From assembly GCF_000378765.1 (NCBI RefSeq), contig NZ_KB905342.1, positions 868,001-932,000 on the forward strand: a stretch of DNA of 64,000 nucleotides, given 5' to 3'. Shown here in pieces: positions 10,003-19,535 of this stretch (position 1 is the first letter of the stretch; every line of letters starts with the position of its first letter). The notes under the pieces are model-generated. The model saw only the letters and a list, made by a program, of their open reading frames with translations. It did not search any database and was not told the origin of the DNA. The DNA comes from Psychroflexus tropicus DSM 15496. GTDB lineage: Bacteria > Bacteroidota > Bacteroidia > Flavobacteriales > Flavobacteriaceae. Made by a program: the position numbers and the translations under genes.

Positions 10003-10191
10003 AATTAAGTATGCTCATTATTTGTTATTCAAGTTTAAATACTCTTGAGTCTTAGATATTGATTCGTTTATACTAATTCATGGAACCGTCTCTGTTATGT
10101 CGAGATTATCAATATTTAAAATTATTTACTATAATTACAGATAAAAATTTATTAATTATATAAATATATAAGTATCCTTATAAATAAAATT

Positions 10192-10599
10192 ATGAAACCA
10201 TTCAATAAAAAAATCTCTGGCTATAACCTTCAGGAAATCCTAATCGTTTTGGCGATTATAGGTATTCTGTTGCTTATAGCCTTACCCAACCTTATGCCAC
10301 TTATTAGCAAAGCTAAAAGCATAGAAGCCCAGACTCAACTGAAATACATTTACAACTCCCAAACCACTTACCGCTATATGCATTCCAGATATTCAGAAGA
10401 TATGAATCAACTGGATTTTGAAGCACCACAAACGGTAAAAGAAAATGGAAATGCCAATTATGAATATGAGCTTTTAGAAGCAACTAATTCTAGCTTTAAA
10501 GCAAGAGCAAGAGCTGTCACCGATTTTGATGGGGATGGCATTCTCAACGAATGGGAAATCGATGAAACTGGAGTGCCTAAGCAAACCGTTAAAGATTAA
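10192..10599 (+). CDS. gspG: type II secretion major pseudopilin GspG-like
   Basis: A 135-aa prepilin. The leader ends KKISG, followed by YNLQE with Glu at mature position 5, then a long hydrophobic helix (LIVLAIIGILLLIALP). This is the prepilin-peptidase cleavage signature. The C-terminus holds DFDGDGILNEWE, a calcium-site-like loop comparable in place to the Ca2+ site of GspG. It is the first gene of a tightly packed operon that continues to 21121. The 190-bp gap upstream, AT-rich, must contain the promoter, but I cannot define it. Confidence 0.8.
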   Translation: MKPFNKKISGYNLQEILIVLAIIGILLLIALPNLMPLISKAKSIEAQTQLKYIYNSQTTYRYMHSRYSEDMNQLDFEAPQTVKENGNANYEYELLEATNSSFKARARAVTDFDGDGILNEWEIDETGVPKQTVKD

Positions 10600-10606
10600 A
10601 CCATGT

Positions 10607-11074
10607 ATGCTTTTATCGGTTTTTATCATCATTACTCTTGGCTACATAACCTATCAGGATCTTAAAGAACGACAGGTGTATGTTGTCTTATTTCCATTGC
10701 TTGGTGGTTTGATGGGCTTGAAGCATATTTTAAATTCATTTTCAGATCCTTTTTTAAATGCTGTAGGTATAAATCTTATGGTGATCGGTCTTATGATGCT
10801 TAGTATTTATTTATATTCGAGATTCAAACTCAATCAAAAGCTTTTTACGGTGTTTGGACTAGGGGATTTATTGTTTTTTATCTGTATGGCTTTAGGCTTT
10901 TCAAGCCTTAATTTTATCATTATTTTCGTGTTTTCACTTATCTTTTCATTGCTTATTCACTTAACGTTAAGAGATAAGAATACCGTACCATTGTCAGGCT
11001 ATATGAGCCTATTTTTAATTATGGTTTACGTTGGCGGTGAACTCAATTTAATCAACAACCTGTATTCATTCTAA
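10607..11074 (+). CDS. prepilin peptidase, A24 family (GspO/PilD-like)
   Basis: A polytopic membrane protein of 155 aa from the ATG at 10607. An upstream in-frame start at 10526 would overlap the pseudopilin gene by 74 bp and add a hydrophilic tail, so I reject it. The two catalytic aspartates of the A24 aspartyl proteases are visible: YQDLKERQ near residue 17 and GLGDLLFF near residue 89 (GxGD). The N-terminal methylase domain of long PilD proteins is absent, as in many short forms. It would process the four or five pseudopilins of this operon. Confidence 0.8.
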   Translation: MLLSVFIIITLGYITYQDLKERQVYVVLFPLLGGLMGLKHILNSFSDPFLNAVGINLMVIGLMMLSIYLYSRFKLNQKLFTVFGLGDLLFFICMALGFSSLNFIIIFVFSLIFSLLIHLTLRDKNTVPLSGYMSLFLIMVYVGGELNLINNLYSF

Positions 11075-11078
11075 CCTT

Positions 11079-12491
11079 ATGAGCATTCAACTCAATTATC
11101 AACTCCCAACAGAATTTGTGCAGCTTATCACAACAGAGCAAGCCTATGCCTATAGAGTTGTTCCAGTAGGTTTAGATGATGAAGTCATTAAATTGCTATC
11201 AGATCGGTCAACAGAGGCCTTAAAAAATGAGTTAGAGGTTATTCTAAACCAATCCATAAGCTTTGAAACGGTCTCTACCCAAGAATTAGATAAATACCTA
11301 AGCTATAACTTTAGGAAAACGAAAGGAGAAGCAGTTACGGCTTTTAATTACTCCAATGACTTTATAGAAAAGCTCTTACAAACTGCTAGAAATATTGGCG
11401 GAAGTGATATTCACTTTGAGCCTTTTGAAGAAAAATGCCGTATCAGATTCAGAATTGATGGTAAACTAAAAGAACATTACATTATTCCTAAAGAGGAGTA
11501 TCCGGTTATTGTTAACAAGATTAAGATAAAAGCTAATCTGGATATTTCAGAAAAAAGGCTCCCCCAGGATGGTAGAATTACCTTGAAAACAGAGCTAGAT
11601 GAATTCGATATTCGGGTCTCGAGTCTACCTACTCTACATGGAGAAAAAATAGTGCTCAGGATATTGAGTAAGGATACCGATGATATCACTCTCTTAGATT
11701 TAGGCTTTACTGAACACGAATTAAAAGCATACAACCAAAGTATTAAAAAGCCTAATGGTATTGTGCTGATTTCTGGACCAACAGGCTCAGGGAAAACAAC
11801 CACTTTATATGCCAGTCTAAAGGTTTTGAATGATGAAAAAACCAATATTTTAACGATTGAAGATCCTATTGAATATACTCTGGAAGGTATCAATCAGGTA
11901 CAGCTCAAAGAAAACATAGGGCTGGATTTTGCTAGCACTTTAAAGACTTTTTTACGTCAGGATCCAGACATTATCATGATAGGAGAAATACGAGATGTGA
12001 GTACAGCAAATATGGCAGTAAGAGCCGCCTTAACGGGTCACCTTGTACTTTCGACCATTCACACCAATTCTGCCTGGGCAACTGTATCCAGATTGATTGA
12101 TATGGGCATTCCTAGCTTTTTGATCGCCAGCACCTTAAATGTCACCATTGCTCAGCGTTTGGTTCGGGTTCTGTGCGATGAATGTAAAGAAGAACATAAT
12201 GTAAAATCAGAGTTATTTCCAGATAATTATATAGTTCCAAGAAGTCTGGAAACTCATTATATCCCAATAGGATGTTCCTCGTGTTATCAAACCGGATACC
12301 AAGGCAGAAAAGCCATTTATGAGATTATCCCTATAGACAAATATTTGCATCGAAAAATAAAGGAAAATGAAATGGATATTGATAGTTATATCGAGGAGAA
12401 AAAGATTAAAACATTACAAAATAATGCCATCCGTTTAGTCAAAGATGGAGTAACTTCGATTGAAGAAATTTATCCATTGTTGATAAGCTAA
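11079..12491 (+). CDS. gspE: type II secretion ATPase GspE
   Basis: A 470-aa cytoplasmic secretion ATPase. It has an N-terminal GspE/PilB domain, Walker A GPTGSGKTT (about 233-241), Walker B-like DIIMIGEIRD (about 297-306), a histidine box HTNSAW near 328, and a zinc-binding tetracysteine motif made of CDEC (about 366) and CSSC (about 398). This motif set defines the GspE/PilB branch rather than the retraction ATPase PilT. It starts 4 bp after the peptidase gene. It should power pseudopilus assembly with the GspF and GspL-like proteins encoded downstream. Confidence 0.92.
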   Translation: MSIQLNYQLPTEFVQLITTEQAYAYRVVPVGLDDEVIKLLSDRSTEALKNELEVILNQSISFETVSTQELDKYLSYNFRKTKGEAVTAFNYSNDFIEKLLQTARNIGGSDIHFEPFEEKCRIRFRIDGKLKEHYIIPKEEYPVIVNKIKIKANLDISEKRLPQDGRITLKTELDEFDIRVSSLPTLHGEKIVLRILSKDTDDITLLDLGFTEHELKAYNQSIKKPNGIVLISGPTGSGKTTTLYASLKVLNDEKTNILTIEDPIEYTLEGINQVQLKENIGLDFASTLKTFLRQDPDIIMIGEIRDVSTANMAVRAALTGHLVLSTIHTNSAWATVSRLIDMGIPSFLIASTLNVTIAQRLVRVLCDECKEEHNVKSELFPDNYIVPRSLETHYIPIGCSSCYQTGYQGRKAIYEIIPIDKYLHRKIKENEMDIDSYIEEKKIKTLQNNAIRLVKDGVTSIEEIYPLLIS

Positions 12492-12506
12492 TCGCAAATT
12501 TAATTT

Positions 12507-14735
12507 ATGAAATTCAACTTCTTTATCCTCTTTACCTTCCTGTGTTATTTAACAAGTGCAATCAGCCAGACCGATGAGCCGAGAATTAATACAATTAAAA
12601 ATGAAATATCTAATCTAAGTTTTGAAAATGAAGGGTTTAAGGAGCAGGTTAGAACTGAAATCAATGTCAACCGTATCAGTTTGTCGGATTTTCTGCTGGC
12701 AGTAGCTGAAATTCATAATTTGAACTTTAATGTGTCACCAGCTTTAAGTCAAATCCAAATCACCAATAACTTTAATGAAGTTACCGTTGAAGACTTGATT
12801 ATATTTTTAGTTAAAGAATATAATTTAGATATAGATTTTACAGGAAATATTCTGGCGTTTAAAGCCTATAGCCCTCCCAATGTAGAAGATTCGGATCGAA
12901 TTAAAGTAGAGTATGATCCCAATTTAGAACAGGTAAGTATTGATATAAGGAACAATAGCCTGTATGATGTCACCACAAGAATTGCAGATGCTACGGGTAA
13001 AAATATAGTGTATGATCCTGCGATAGAAAACACCCAGCTTACTGCATTTATTAGATCAGTGCCAGTAGATAAAGCTCTGAAACAGCTAGCACTTTCCAAT
13101 AATTTAGAATTTGACATCAGCGAAGAAGGCTTTTATATTTTAAAAGGACGAAACGTTGAGAATTCTACTAATCAGTTTGGTCAAAGCAGAGAAAATGAAT
13201 TGAATTATCAGATATTAGACAAACGCAATAGACTGATTAGGCTAAATCTAAATGATGAAAATTTATCAGATATCATTACTGGACTTTCAAGGGATTTGGA
13301 TTTAAATATTTTTATAACCTATCCAATTGAGTCGAACAGTAAAATCAATTTTAAGACTGATGAAATTTATTTTGATGAATTCTTAGAGAAGGTGTTTGAA
13401 AAGAATACAGTTTCAATGGGAAATCCCCAGAATCAGACTAATCAAAATCAAACAAATCAAACTGGAAATCGGGATATTTCAAACTCTCAGTTAACTTTTA
13501 AAAGAGAAGGAGATACTTACTATATTGGAACAGAACAGCAATTAAGTCTTAGAAAAGTTGAGTTTATTAAGTTGAATTACAGGTCAGTAGAAATGCTGGA
13601 AGACCCTTCAGGAGGAGACATTAATACCAGGCGTGGAGCAGGACGAAATTTTAATGGATTCGGAGGTAATAGTTTTGGTGGCGGAATTGGGGGCTTCAAT
13701 TCAGGTAACATGAGCGGTTTTAATGGAGGTGGGTTTAACTCAGGAGGAATTAATAATGGCGGTTTCAATTCAGGAGGGAACTTTTCTCAAGGACGTACAA
13801 ATCAAAGGTCGAGTTCATTGACACAGGGTAATGCCTCTAATGCTGAAAAGCAGCCCATTGTAAATTTGATACCAGATGAAATGCTCTTGGATTTATCGAT
13901 TAAAGTCGATTATGAACTCAATAGCCTTTATGTTAGTGGTCCCAGTCAAAAGGTGAATCGACTTAAGGAATATATATCTAAAATAGATAAAGCTGTACCC
14001 GTAGTTTTGATAGAGGTAATGATTATTGAAGTCAGTCGTAACGCAACTGTAGAGACCGGAATTAGCTGGGGGCTTGGTGATGGACCTACAGAAACTCAGG
14101 GGCAATTATTTCCTCGAGCTGATCTTACTCTAAGTGCAAATAGTGTAAATAAAGTTATCGGCGGATTTGATGGCTTTGGTTCTTTTAATTTAGGGAAAGT
14201 CGTGCCTAATTTCTTTGCAACGATAAAGGCAATGGAAAGTAACGGCAACTTAAAAATCAGATCAACCCCTAAGCTTTCAACTTTAAGTGGACATAGAGCA
14301 ACTTTTTCTAACGGAGAAACCTCTTATTATGCGGTGACCCAGCAAAATATTATTGGAGCAAATAATCCCATATCTTCAGAAGTTACCAATTTCTTTCCAA
14401 TTGATGCAGAACTTGGTTTAACGATTAAACCTATTGTTTCAGGAGATGGCCAGGTCACTTTAGATATTTTTGTAATTCAGTCTAACTTTGGCGAGCGTAT
14501 ACAAGATGATGCTCCTCCAAATATTAATTCGAGAGAGTTTAGTTCCCTAATTCGAGTGGGTAATGAGGATATTGTAGTGCTAGGCGGTTTAGAAGAACAA
14601 AGAAAAAATGACTTAGGAGATGGTGTCCCTCTACTTTCTAGAATACCCGTGATTAAATGGCTGTTCAGCCAAAGACGTAGAGAAGACTCCAAGTCTAAAC
14701 TGACAATACTTATAAAGCCCACAATTATCTACTGA
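12507..14735 (+). CDS. gspD: secretin GspD-like outer membrane channel
   Basis: 742 aa with a signal peptide (1-21). Repeated N domains (about 40-350) are followed by a long Gly/Asn/Ser-rich linker at about 370-435 and the C-terminal secretin domain from about residue 490. Recognisable secretin motifs are VLIEVMIIEVSR, STPKLSTLSGHRATF and the C-terminal GVPLLSRIPVIKWLF (about 705-720). It forms the outer membrane pore of the system. The Gly-rich linker is unusual in length and is a low-complexity insertion between N domains. The stop overlaps the next start by one base. Confidence 0.9.
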   Translation: MKFNFFILFTFLCYLTSAISQTDEPRINTIKNEISNLSFENEGFKEQVRTEINVNRISLSDFLLAVAEIHNLNFNVSPALSQIQITNNFNEVTVEDLIIFLVKEYNLDIDFTGNILAFKAYSPPNVEDSDRIKVEYDPNLEQVSIDIRNNSLYDVTTRIADATGKNIVYDPAIENTQLTAFIRSVPVDKALKQLALSNNLEFDISEEGFYILKGRNVENSTNQFGQSRENELNYQILDKRNRLIRLNLNDENLSDIITGLSRDLDLNIFITYPIESNSKINFKTDEIYFDEFLEKVFEKNTVSMGNPQNQTNQNQTNQTGNRDISNSQLTFKREGDTYYIGTEQQLSLRKVEFIKLNYRSVEMLEDPSGGDINTRRGAGRNFNGFGGNSFGGGIGGFNSGNMSGFNGGGFNSGGINNGGFNSGGNFSQGRTNQRSSSLTQGNASNAEKQPIVNLIPDEMLLDLSIKVDYELNSLYVSGPSQKVNRLKEYISKIDKAVPVVLIEVMIIEVSRNATVETGISWGLGDGPTETQGQLFPRADLTLSANSVNKVIGGFDGFGSFNLGKVVPNFFATIKAMESNGNLKIRSTPKLSTLSGHRATFSNGETSYYAVTQQNIIGANNPISSEVTNFFPIDAELGLTIKPIVSGDGQVTLDIFVIQSNFGERIQDDAPPNINSREFSSLIRVGNEDIVVLGGLEEQRKNDLGDGVPLLSRIPVIKWLFSQRRREDSKSKLTILIKPTIIY

Positions 14736-15943
14736 TGAGTGGTTTTGATGATAAAATAAAGAATTTTACTAAGAACTCAATTTTTATAGGTATTGAGGTT
14801 TTAGATACTAAGGACAAAGCATCTATTTATAATTATGTAGAGTTAAAACAGGAAGGAGATGAATTGATCTTAGCAGATCTTCAACCTGAACTAAGTTTTG
14901 AAGAGCTTCTCAAGATGATTCCTAAAAGAAGTAAAGTCTCTTTGGTCATTAATAAAAGTTTTGTGCTAACTAAGCGCACTGAATCTAAAAAAGAAACTGA
15001 CGAACAGTATATTAATGCTGCTTTTCCCAACACAGATTTGAATTCTTTTTATTACGATATCCATGAAGAATCTCATTCAAGCTTTGTTTCCATTTGTCGT
15101 AAAAATAAGATTGAAGATATAGTTAATGAATTCAAGAGTCAACAAATAGCGGTCGCTTCATTAAGCTTTGGAAATCAAATTGCAATAATTTTAAAAACAA
15201 TAGGTGTCAAATACCTAGTTAAATCCTCTAATGCAAAAATTGATCTTTCAAAGGTCCAAACATATATTGAAAAAGAAGTTATCGATGAACCTGTCACCTA
15301 TAATTTTGAAGGTATTGAACTAAGTAACGAAAACCTTCTATCGTTTTCAGCCGCTTTAAATTTATATTTTAAAAATTACAGCTCGCTCACAAATTATAAT
15401 GATTTAATGAGCGAACAAGAGTCTTTTTTTAAGCACTTAAATTTTAATTACTATTTTCCCAGAATAAGTCTGGGTTTTATATTCATTGTTTTAGTTATCA
15501 ATTCGCTGGTGTTTTTTAATTATTCCGAGAAGGTAAGCCCCCTTGAAGTTTACGCCATGACAGGTTCGAATCAATTAAATCAGCTTGATGAATTAATAGT
15601 GGAAGTCAAAAAGTTAGAGGTTATAACAGATAAAATAAGTAACCAAGAGGGAGATGAAACTATTTTTTATGTGAATGAAATTGTCAAAAACATGCCAGAT
15701 CAACTTATCTTGTCTGAATTAACTTATCAGCCAATCTCTAGGTCGATTAAAAAAGGAGAAGACTTAAGCTTAGCGGAAAATTTGATAAAGCTAAAAGGTA
15801 AAGCAACTACCAATAACAGCTTATCAGATTGGCTTCTGACCCTAGAAAGTTATGATTGGATTGTGGATATTGTCATTACAGATTATAAAAATCAAAGCAG
15901 TAGAGGCGAATTTGAAATCGATTTAAAATTAGACATCCAATGA
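14735..15943 (+). CDS. inner membrane assembly protein, GspL/PilN-like
   Basis: 402 aa. The first about 240 residues look cytoplasmic. One transmembrane helix follows near 245-265 (ISLGFIFIVLVINSLVFF), and then a periplasmic part with a coiled segment and a ferredoxin-like fold resembling PilN/GspL C-termini. The N-terminal part has the place, but not obviously the motifs, of the actin-like GspL/PilM domain. It overlaps both neighbours, which ties it to the secretion operon. It likely links the GspE ATPase to the periplasm. Confidence 0.65.
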   Translation: MSGFDDKIKNFTKNSIFIGIEVLDTKDKASIYNYVELKQEGDELILADLQPELSFEELLKMIPKRSKVSLVINKSFVLTKRTESKKETDEQYINAAFPNTDLNSFYYDIHEESHSSFVSICRKNKIEDIVNEFKSQQIAVASLSFGNQIAIILKTIGVKYLVKSSNAKIDLSKVQTYIEKEVIDEPVTYNFEGIELSNENLLSFSAALNLYFKNYSSLTNYNDLMSEQESFFKHLNFNYYFPRISLGFIFIVLVINSLVFFNYSEKVSPLEVYAMTGSNQLNQLDELIVEVKKLEVITDKISNQEGDETIFYVNEIVKNMPDQLILSELTYQPISRSIKKGEDLSLAENLIKLKGKATTNNSLSDWLLTLESYDWIVDIVITDYKNQSSRGEFEIDLKLDIQ

Positions 15944-16452
15944 ATTTGAAGACAAAAAATAGTTTGATGATAATAGGAGTAATTTTACTGCTTATTATTG
16001 CCTATTTTTTGGCGATTCAAAAAACTATCGATTTAGCTCAAAGCTATGAGAATCTTTTAAATAATAAAAGGAATACAGAAGAATACGCTATTCGAAAAGT
16101 TCAACTAGAAGCAAGAAAAGATTCCCTACAAGCAATATTGGGGGGATTTAAAAGCTCATCGGTGTACTTACAGAATAAGCTGTTGGTTAAATTGGATGAA
16201 TACTCCAGGGCTAACAAGGTAAAAATCATCGCTATTGAAGAGCCTTTTAAATTTGAGATCAACGAGGTGGTCGTTAATTACTTTAGATTTACCTTAGAGG
16301 GAGACTATGCTTCTATGGCTAAAACACTTCATCAAATCGAAACAGGGTCAAACTTTGGTGAAATTGTTAGTTTGCAATTTAAAAAGGAAAAGGATAAAAG
16401 AAAAAAATATGAATATCTTCAAGCACAAGCTATTTTGAAAACATCACTTTAA
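15940..16452 (+). CDS. GspM/PilO-like inner membrane protein
   Basis: 170 aa with one N-terminal transmembrane helix (about residues 8-26), a coiled-coil stretch (about 30-65) and a small C-terminal alpha/beta domain. That is the architecture of GspM and PilO. Start and preceding stop overlap by 4 bp (ATGA). With the preceding GspL/PilN-like protein it would form the inner membrane platform. Sequence identity with known GspM is not obvious by eye, so the call rests on size, topology and position. Confidence 0.6.
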   Translation: MNLKTKNSLMIIGVILLLIIAYFLAIQKTIDLAQSYENLLNNKRNTEEYAIRKVQLEARKDSLQAILGGFKSSSVYLQNKLLVKLDEYSRANKVKIIAIEEPFKFEINEVVVNYFRFTLEGDYASMAKTLHQIETGSNFGEIVSLQFKKEKDKRKKYEYLQAQAILKTSL

Positions 16453-16461
16453 AAATTAATT

Positions 16462-17109
16462 ATGAAAAAAATTATATCATTACTTCTCTTATTAATGCTT
16501 TGTTCTTGTTCAATATTCAAAAGTCCAGTAGAGAAAAAAGAAGGCTTTAAAATGATAACTGCTATCGGAAATTATGAATCCAATGGACTGAATTCTGCAA
16601 GATTTGAAAGTAAGGGACTTTTAGATTCCAGGTATGATATTGAAATTTATGCGACTCAGGACTCTTTAAAGACCAGTCTTACTGACGTCAAGAAGATTTT
16701 TAAAAAAAGACCAAAAAAGGCTTACCTAAAACTGAGTTTGATCAATAGTGTTGAGATCATTGAACACCTCAATTCTGAGTTTTCTGACTTATCGGCGTAT
16801 ATCATTGAAAATCCAGAAACACAGATTATCACTGATATTTACGTTTTTATGAATTCTGCCCAATCCAATCAAATACTCAATGCTAATGCTTTATTCCTTA
16901 ATAAAACACAGGAAGGTATTTATCGAATTAAGACTGTAAATGGTGTTGAAGTTGACTACATTACACTTAATCAGAAAGATGTTTTTGATTTTTCAAGTGA
17001 AAAATTTTGTGTTGTAAAAAATTACTATGATTCAAAAATCATCTCAATAGGTGAAGGTTGTAAGTCGAAAAAAAAGAAAACAAAGAAAGAAAGGTATGAT
17101 AGATTTTAA
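16462..17109 (+). CDS. lipoprotein of the secretion operon, 215 aa
   Basis: The signal peptide has a lipobox (LLMLCSC, modified Cys near residue 16). The rest is soluble and ends in a very basic tail (KSKKKKTKKERY). I recognise no domain. Its place in the middle of the gsp-like operon suggests an accessory part, for instance a pilotin-like or GspN/S-like factor, but that is inference. The next gene starts inside its last codons. Confidence 0.6.
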   Translation: MKKIISLLLLLMLCSCSIFKSPVEKKEGFKMITAIGNYESNGLNSARFESKGLLDSRYDIEIYATQDSLKTSLTDVKKIFKKRPKKAYLKLSLINSVEIIEHLNSEFSDLSAYIIENPETQIITDIYVFMNSAQSNQILNANALFLNKTQEGIYRIKTVNGVEVDYITLNQKDVFDFSSEKFCVVKNYYDSKIISIGEGCKSKKKKTKKERYDRF

Positions 17110-17473
17110 ATCATTAAGAGTTATAGTTTGTGTTTTGAGTGTACTTCTCATCATGTCATGTGAAGATGTTGTTTTTTTAGAAGACATCTCTGAAGACACC
17201 ATTACGGTATTAGCTCCGGCAGACGGTGCACAAGTAATAAATTCTAATGTCAACTTTAATTGGGAGGGTATAGAAGGAGCTAGTGGCTATAAGTTACAAG
17301 TTGCAGAGCCTAATTTTGAACAAGCAAATCAAATTGTAGTTGATACAATCGCAAGTACTATATCTTTTTTTTCAATCTTACCAAGTGGCGATTATGAATG
17401 GAGGATAAAAGGGATAAATGACAGTTATCAAACCGAGTATAGCATTCAGAGTTTTAAAGTTATCGAAGACTAA
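17096..17473 (+). CDS. lipoprotein with fibronectin-III-like domain
   Basis: Start chosen at the ATG at 17096, because the peptide from there is a proper lipoprotein signal (VCVLSVLLIMSC). A GTG further upstream would add a basic tail. The mature 100-odd residues resemble a fibronectin type III or Ig-like fold (APADGAQV, FNWEGIEGASGYKLQVA, DYEWRIKG). It overlaps the preceding gene by 14 bp and lies in the T2SS-like operon. Role unknown; it could contact substrate or the secretin. Confidence 0.65.
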   Translation: MIDFKSLRVIVCVLSVLLIMSCEDVVFLEDISEDTITVLAPADGAQVINSNVNFNWEGIEGASGYKLQVAEPNFEQANQIVVDTIASTISFFSILPSGDYEWRIKGINDSYQTEYSIQSFKVIED

Positions 17474-17486
17474 TAGAAGTTAAATC

Positions 17487-17957
17487 ATGAAAAATAAAAA
17501 AACTTACATCTTATTGATAGTTGTCGTAATAGTTTGGGGGTTTTTATTAGTTAAGATTTATTCAGCATTTTTTGGTGAGGAGGAAGTTGTAATATCTCAA
17601 AACACCAAAAGGGAATACAACCAAAAAAAAGATGTTTTAAAAGAGACGTTACAGGTAGAGTATCCTGAAAGAGATCCTTTTTTAGGGATTATCTACAAGC
17701 CGAAACCAGAACCAAAAGCGGTTTCTGTTAAGCAAATGCGACCAACTTATGATTCTATCTTTAATGCAATTGCATATCAAGGATTTTTAAAAAACAAAAA
17801 AGATTCATCGCATTTATACCTTATTAGCTACAGACAAAGGAGTTACGTATTAAGACCTAAAGAAGTATTTGAAGACATAGAATTTTTAAAGGGGTCTAAA
17901 GAGGAAATTCAGGTGCGTTATAAGACGATTACAAAAACGATTGACATTGCTAAATAA
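17487..17957 (+). CDS. GspC/PilP-like inner membrane protein
   Basis: 156 aa: short cytoplasmic start, one transmembrane helix (about 7-25), a charged linker, then RDPFLG followed by a small beta domain of about 80 residues. The RDPF motif after a linker and the small beta domain recall PilP/GspC homology-region proteins that dock on the secretin. Its position before the pseudopilin genes fits. No PDZ domain is present. Confidence 0.55.
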   Translation: MKNKKTYILLIVVVIVWGFLLVKIYSAFFGEEEVVISQNTKREYNQKKDVLKETLQVEYPERDPFLGIIYKPKPEPKAVSVKQMRPTYDSIFNAIAYQGFLKNKKDSSHLYLISYRQRSYVLRPKEVFEDIEFLKGSKEEIQVRYKTITKTIDIAK

Positions 17958-19206
17958 GTTTAGACATAAGGTCAAAGCTGGGGCGTTACAGCTGGTTGTT
18001 TTTGTGACAGTTATAATTGCTCTGCTTCTATCTAGTTTTATCCTCTATGTCCATTTAAACACCATGTATAAGCAAGATAATACCTTGACCATAGAGGCAA
18101 TTAAAGTTACTGATGCTGGTTTTAAGTGGATGGAAACCCACGAAATAACTTACAGAGATACTCTTAGAACCCAAATCTCAGAAAGAGAGAGTTTTAAGGT
18201 TGTGAAAAAGCACTGGGGACTTTTAGATGCTGTTAGTATAATAGGTGAAGTTCAAAATAAAGGATATAATAAAATAGCTTTGGTTGGGGGAATAAGCCCA
18301 TTAGCTAAGAATTTTGCGCTAAGACTACGTAATCAAAGAAACCCTTTGGTGTTGGTAGGAAATACATCGCTGAGAGGTGAGCTTTATACTTCACCCTATG
18401 GAATCAAAGCAGGAAATATAGCTGGTTTGTATTATGAGAACAGAGACCTTTTTCAGGGAAATTTGAACACAGCGAGTACCGATTTGGGTATTAAAAACGA
18501 CAAAATTAATTACCTAAAATCTATTAGATATTATTATGATTCAAATGAATTTATGTTTATAGATAAGTTACAGGATAGCATAGTTAATTCCTTTGGAAAA
18601 CAAGCTATTGTATATTACAGTGAAGATGAGATCTATCTTAATAATAGTTTTATTTATGGGCAAGTGATGATCCAGTCTGAATCTGCTATTGTAGTAGATC
18701 AAACGACAAACTTAGAGGATGTGATACTTATAGCTCCTAGAATTCAAATCAAGGATGGATTTAAGGGAAGTGTCCAATGCTTTTCTAGTGATCAAATAAC
18801 TGTCGAAAGAAATGTACAACTTAACTACCCTTCAACATTATTTATAAATCCTGAAAATGCCATAAATAAAAACATAGTCCCAAAAATCATTATCGAATCT
18901 AATTCAAGAATAGAAGGAAGTCTTGTATATTTTAGAAATCAATCTCAGGAAAACCAATATGATACAAATATCTATGTAGCAGCTAACAGTGAAATTAAAG
19001 GTATGGTTTATTCAGAGCAAAATTTAGAGTTATATGGAAATGTAAGAGGAAGTGTGGTTACAGATAGATTTATAACCAGGTACAAAAGCTCAGTTTATAT
19101 CAACCATTTACTTAACGTAAGGATTTCATCGGATGATGTGAGTTCTAATTATGTGGGTATACCGTTTAATCAAACTAATTCAGGCGTATCGAAATGGGTC
19201 AATTAA
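17941..19206 (+). CDS. GspK/PilX-like minor pseudopilin with large C-terminal domain
   Basis: 421 aa. The only suitable starts are TTG codons at 17941 or 17947, overlapping the previous gene. The N-terminus is prepilin-like: a basic leader, KAGALQLVVF, and a long hydrophobic helix. It lacks Glu at +5, which is also typical of GspK. The large mature domain contains several short beta repeats (IKDGFKGSVQ, SEIKGMVYSEQ) that resemble a bactofilin- or polymer-forming-like beta helix. It lies directly before two further pseudopilins, as gspK does in classic operons in a different order. Confidence 0.55.
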   Translation: MTLLNKFRHKVKAGALQLVVFVTVIIALLLSSFILYVHLNTMYKQDNTLTIEAIKVTDAGFKWMETHEITYRDTLRTQISERESFKVVKKHWGLLDAVSIIGEVQNKGYNKIALVGGISPLAKNFALRLRNQRNPLVLVGNTSLRGELYTSPYGIKAGNIAGLYYENRDLFQGNLNTASTDLGIKNDKINYLKSIRYYYDSNEFMFIDKLQDSIVNSFGKQAIVYYSEDEIYLNNSFIYGQVMIQSESAIVVDQTTNLEDVILIAPRIQIKDGFKGSVQCFSSDQITVERNVQLNYPSTLFINPENAINKNIVPKIIIESNSRIEGSLVYFRNQSQENQYDTNIYVAANSEIKGMVYSEQNLELYGNVRGSVVTDRFITRYKSSVYINHLLNVRISSDDVSSNYVGIPFNQTNSGVSKWVN

Positions 19207-19535
19207 GGAAAATAAGCGGCTCTACCTTGTTAGAAAGCCTTATCGCTAGTGTCTTAATTGTGATTATATTTATGGTATCAAGCCTAATTCTGAATAATAT
19301 CATTAATTCAAAAATTAAAAATGATACTTCCTCAATAGATTATTTTATAAAGAAAACCGAGTACAATTATATAAACAATAAAATAACATTACCTTACTCT
19401 CATTATGAGAATGACTGGCTTATAAAGGTTGTTAAAGAGTCCGTTGACAAGAATGACTTAAATAAAGTTATAATTAAAGCAGAGCACACCAAAAGAGAAG
19501 TTACCCGAATTGAACATTTCTATGCCATTGAGTAA
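19194..19535 (+). CDS. minor pseudopilin (GspI/PilV-like)
   Basis: 113 aa. The leader MGQLRKISG is followed by STLLES, with Glu at mature position 5, and a hydrophobic helix (LIASVLIVIIFMVSSLI). This is a clear type IV prepilin signature. The mature part after the helix is short. The gene overlaps both neighbours. Such small pseudopilins form the tip of the pseudopilus with the GspK-like protein. Confidence 0.75.
   Translation: MGQLRKISGSTLLESLIASVLIVIIFMVSSLILNNIINSKIKNDTSSIDYFIKKTEYNYINNKITLPYSHYENDWLIKVVKESVDKNDLNKVIIKAEHTKREVTRIEHFYAIE

Noticed and set aside
11477-11893. 138-aa minus-strand frame inside gspE
   Set aside because: The plus-strand frame has all GspE motifs; the minus frame resembles nothing.
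13577-13768. Pro/Leu-rich minus-strand frame
   Set aside because: It is the antisense shadow of the Gly-rich linker in the secretin gene.
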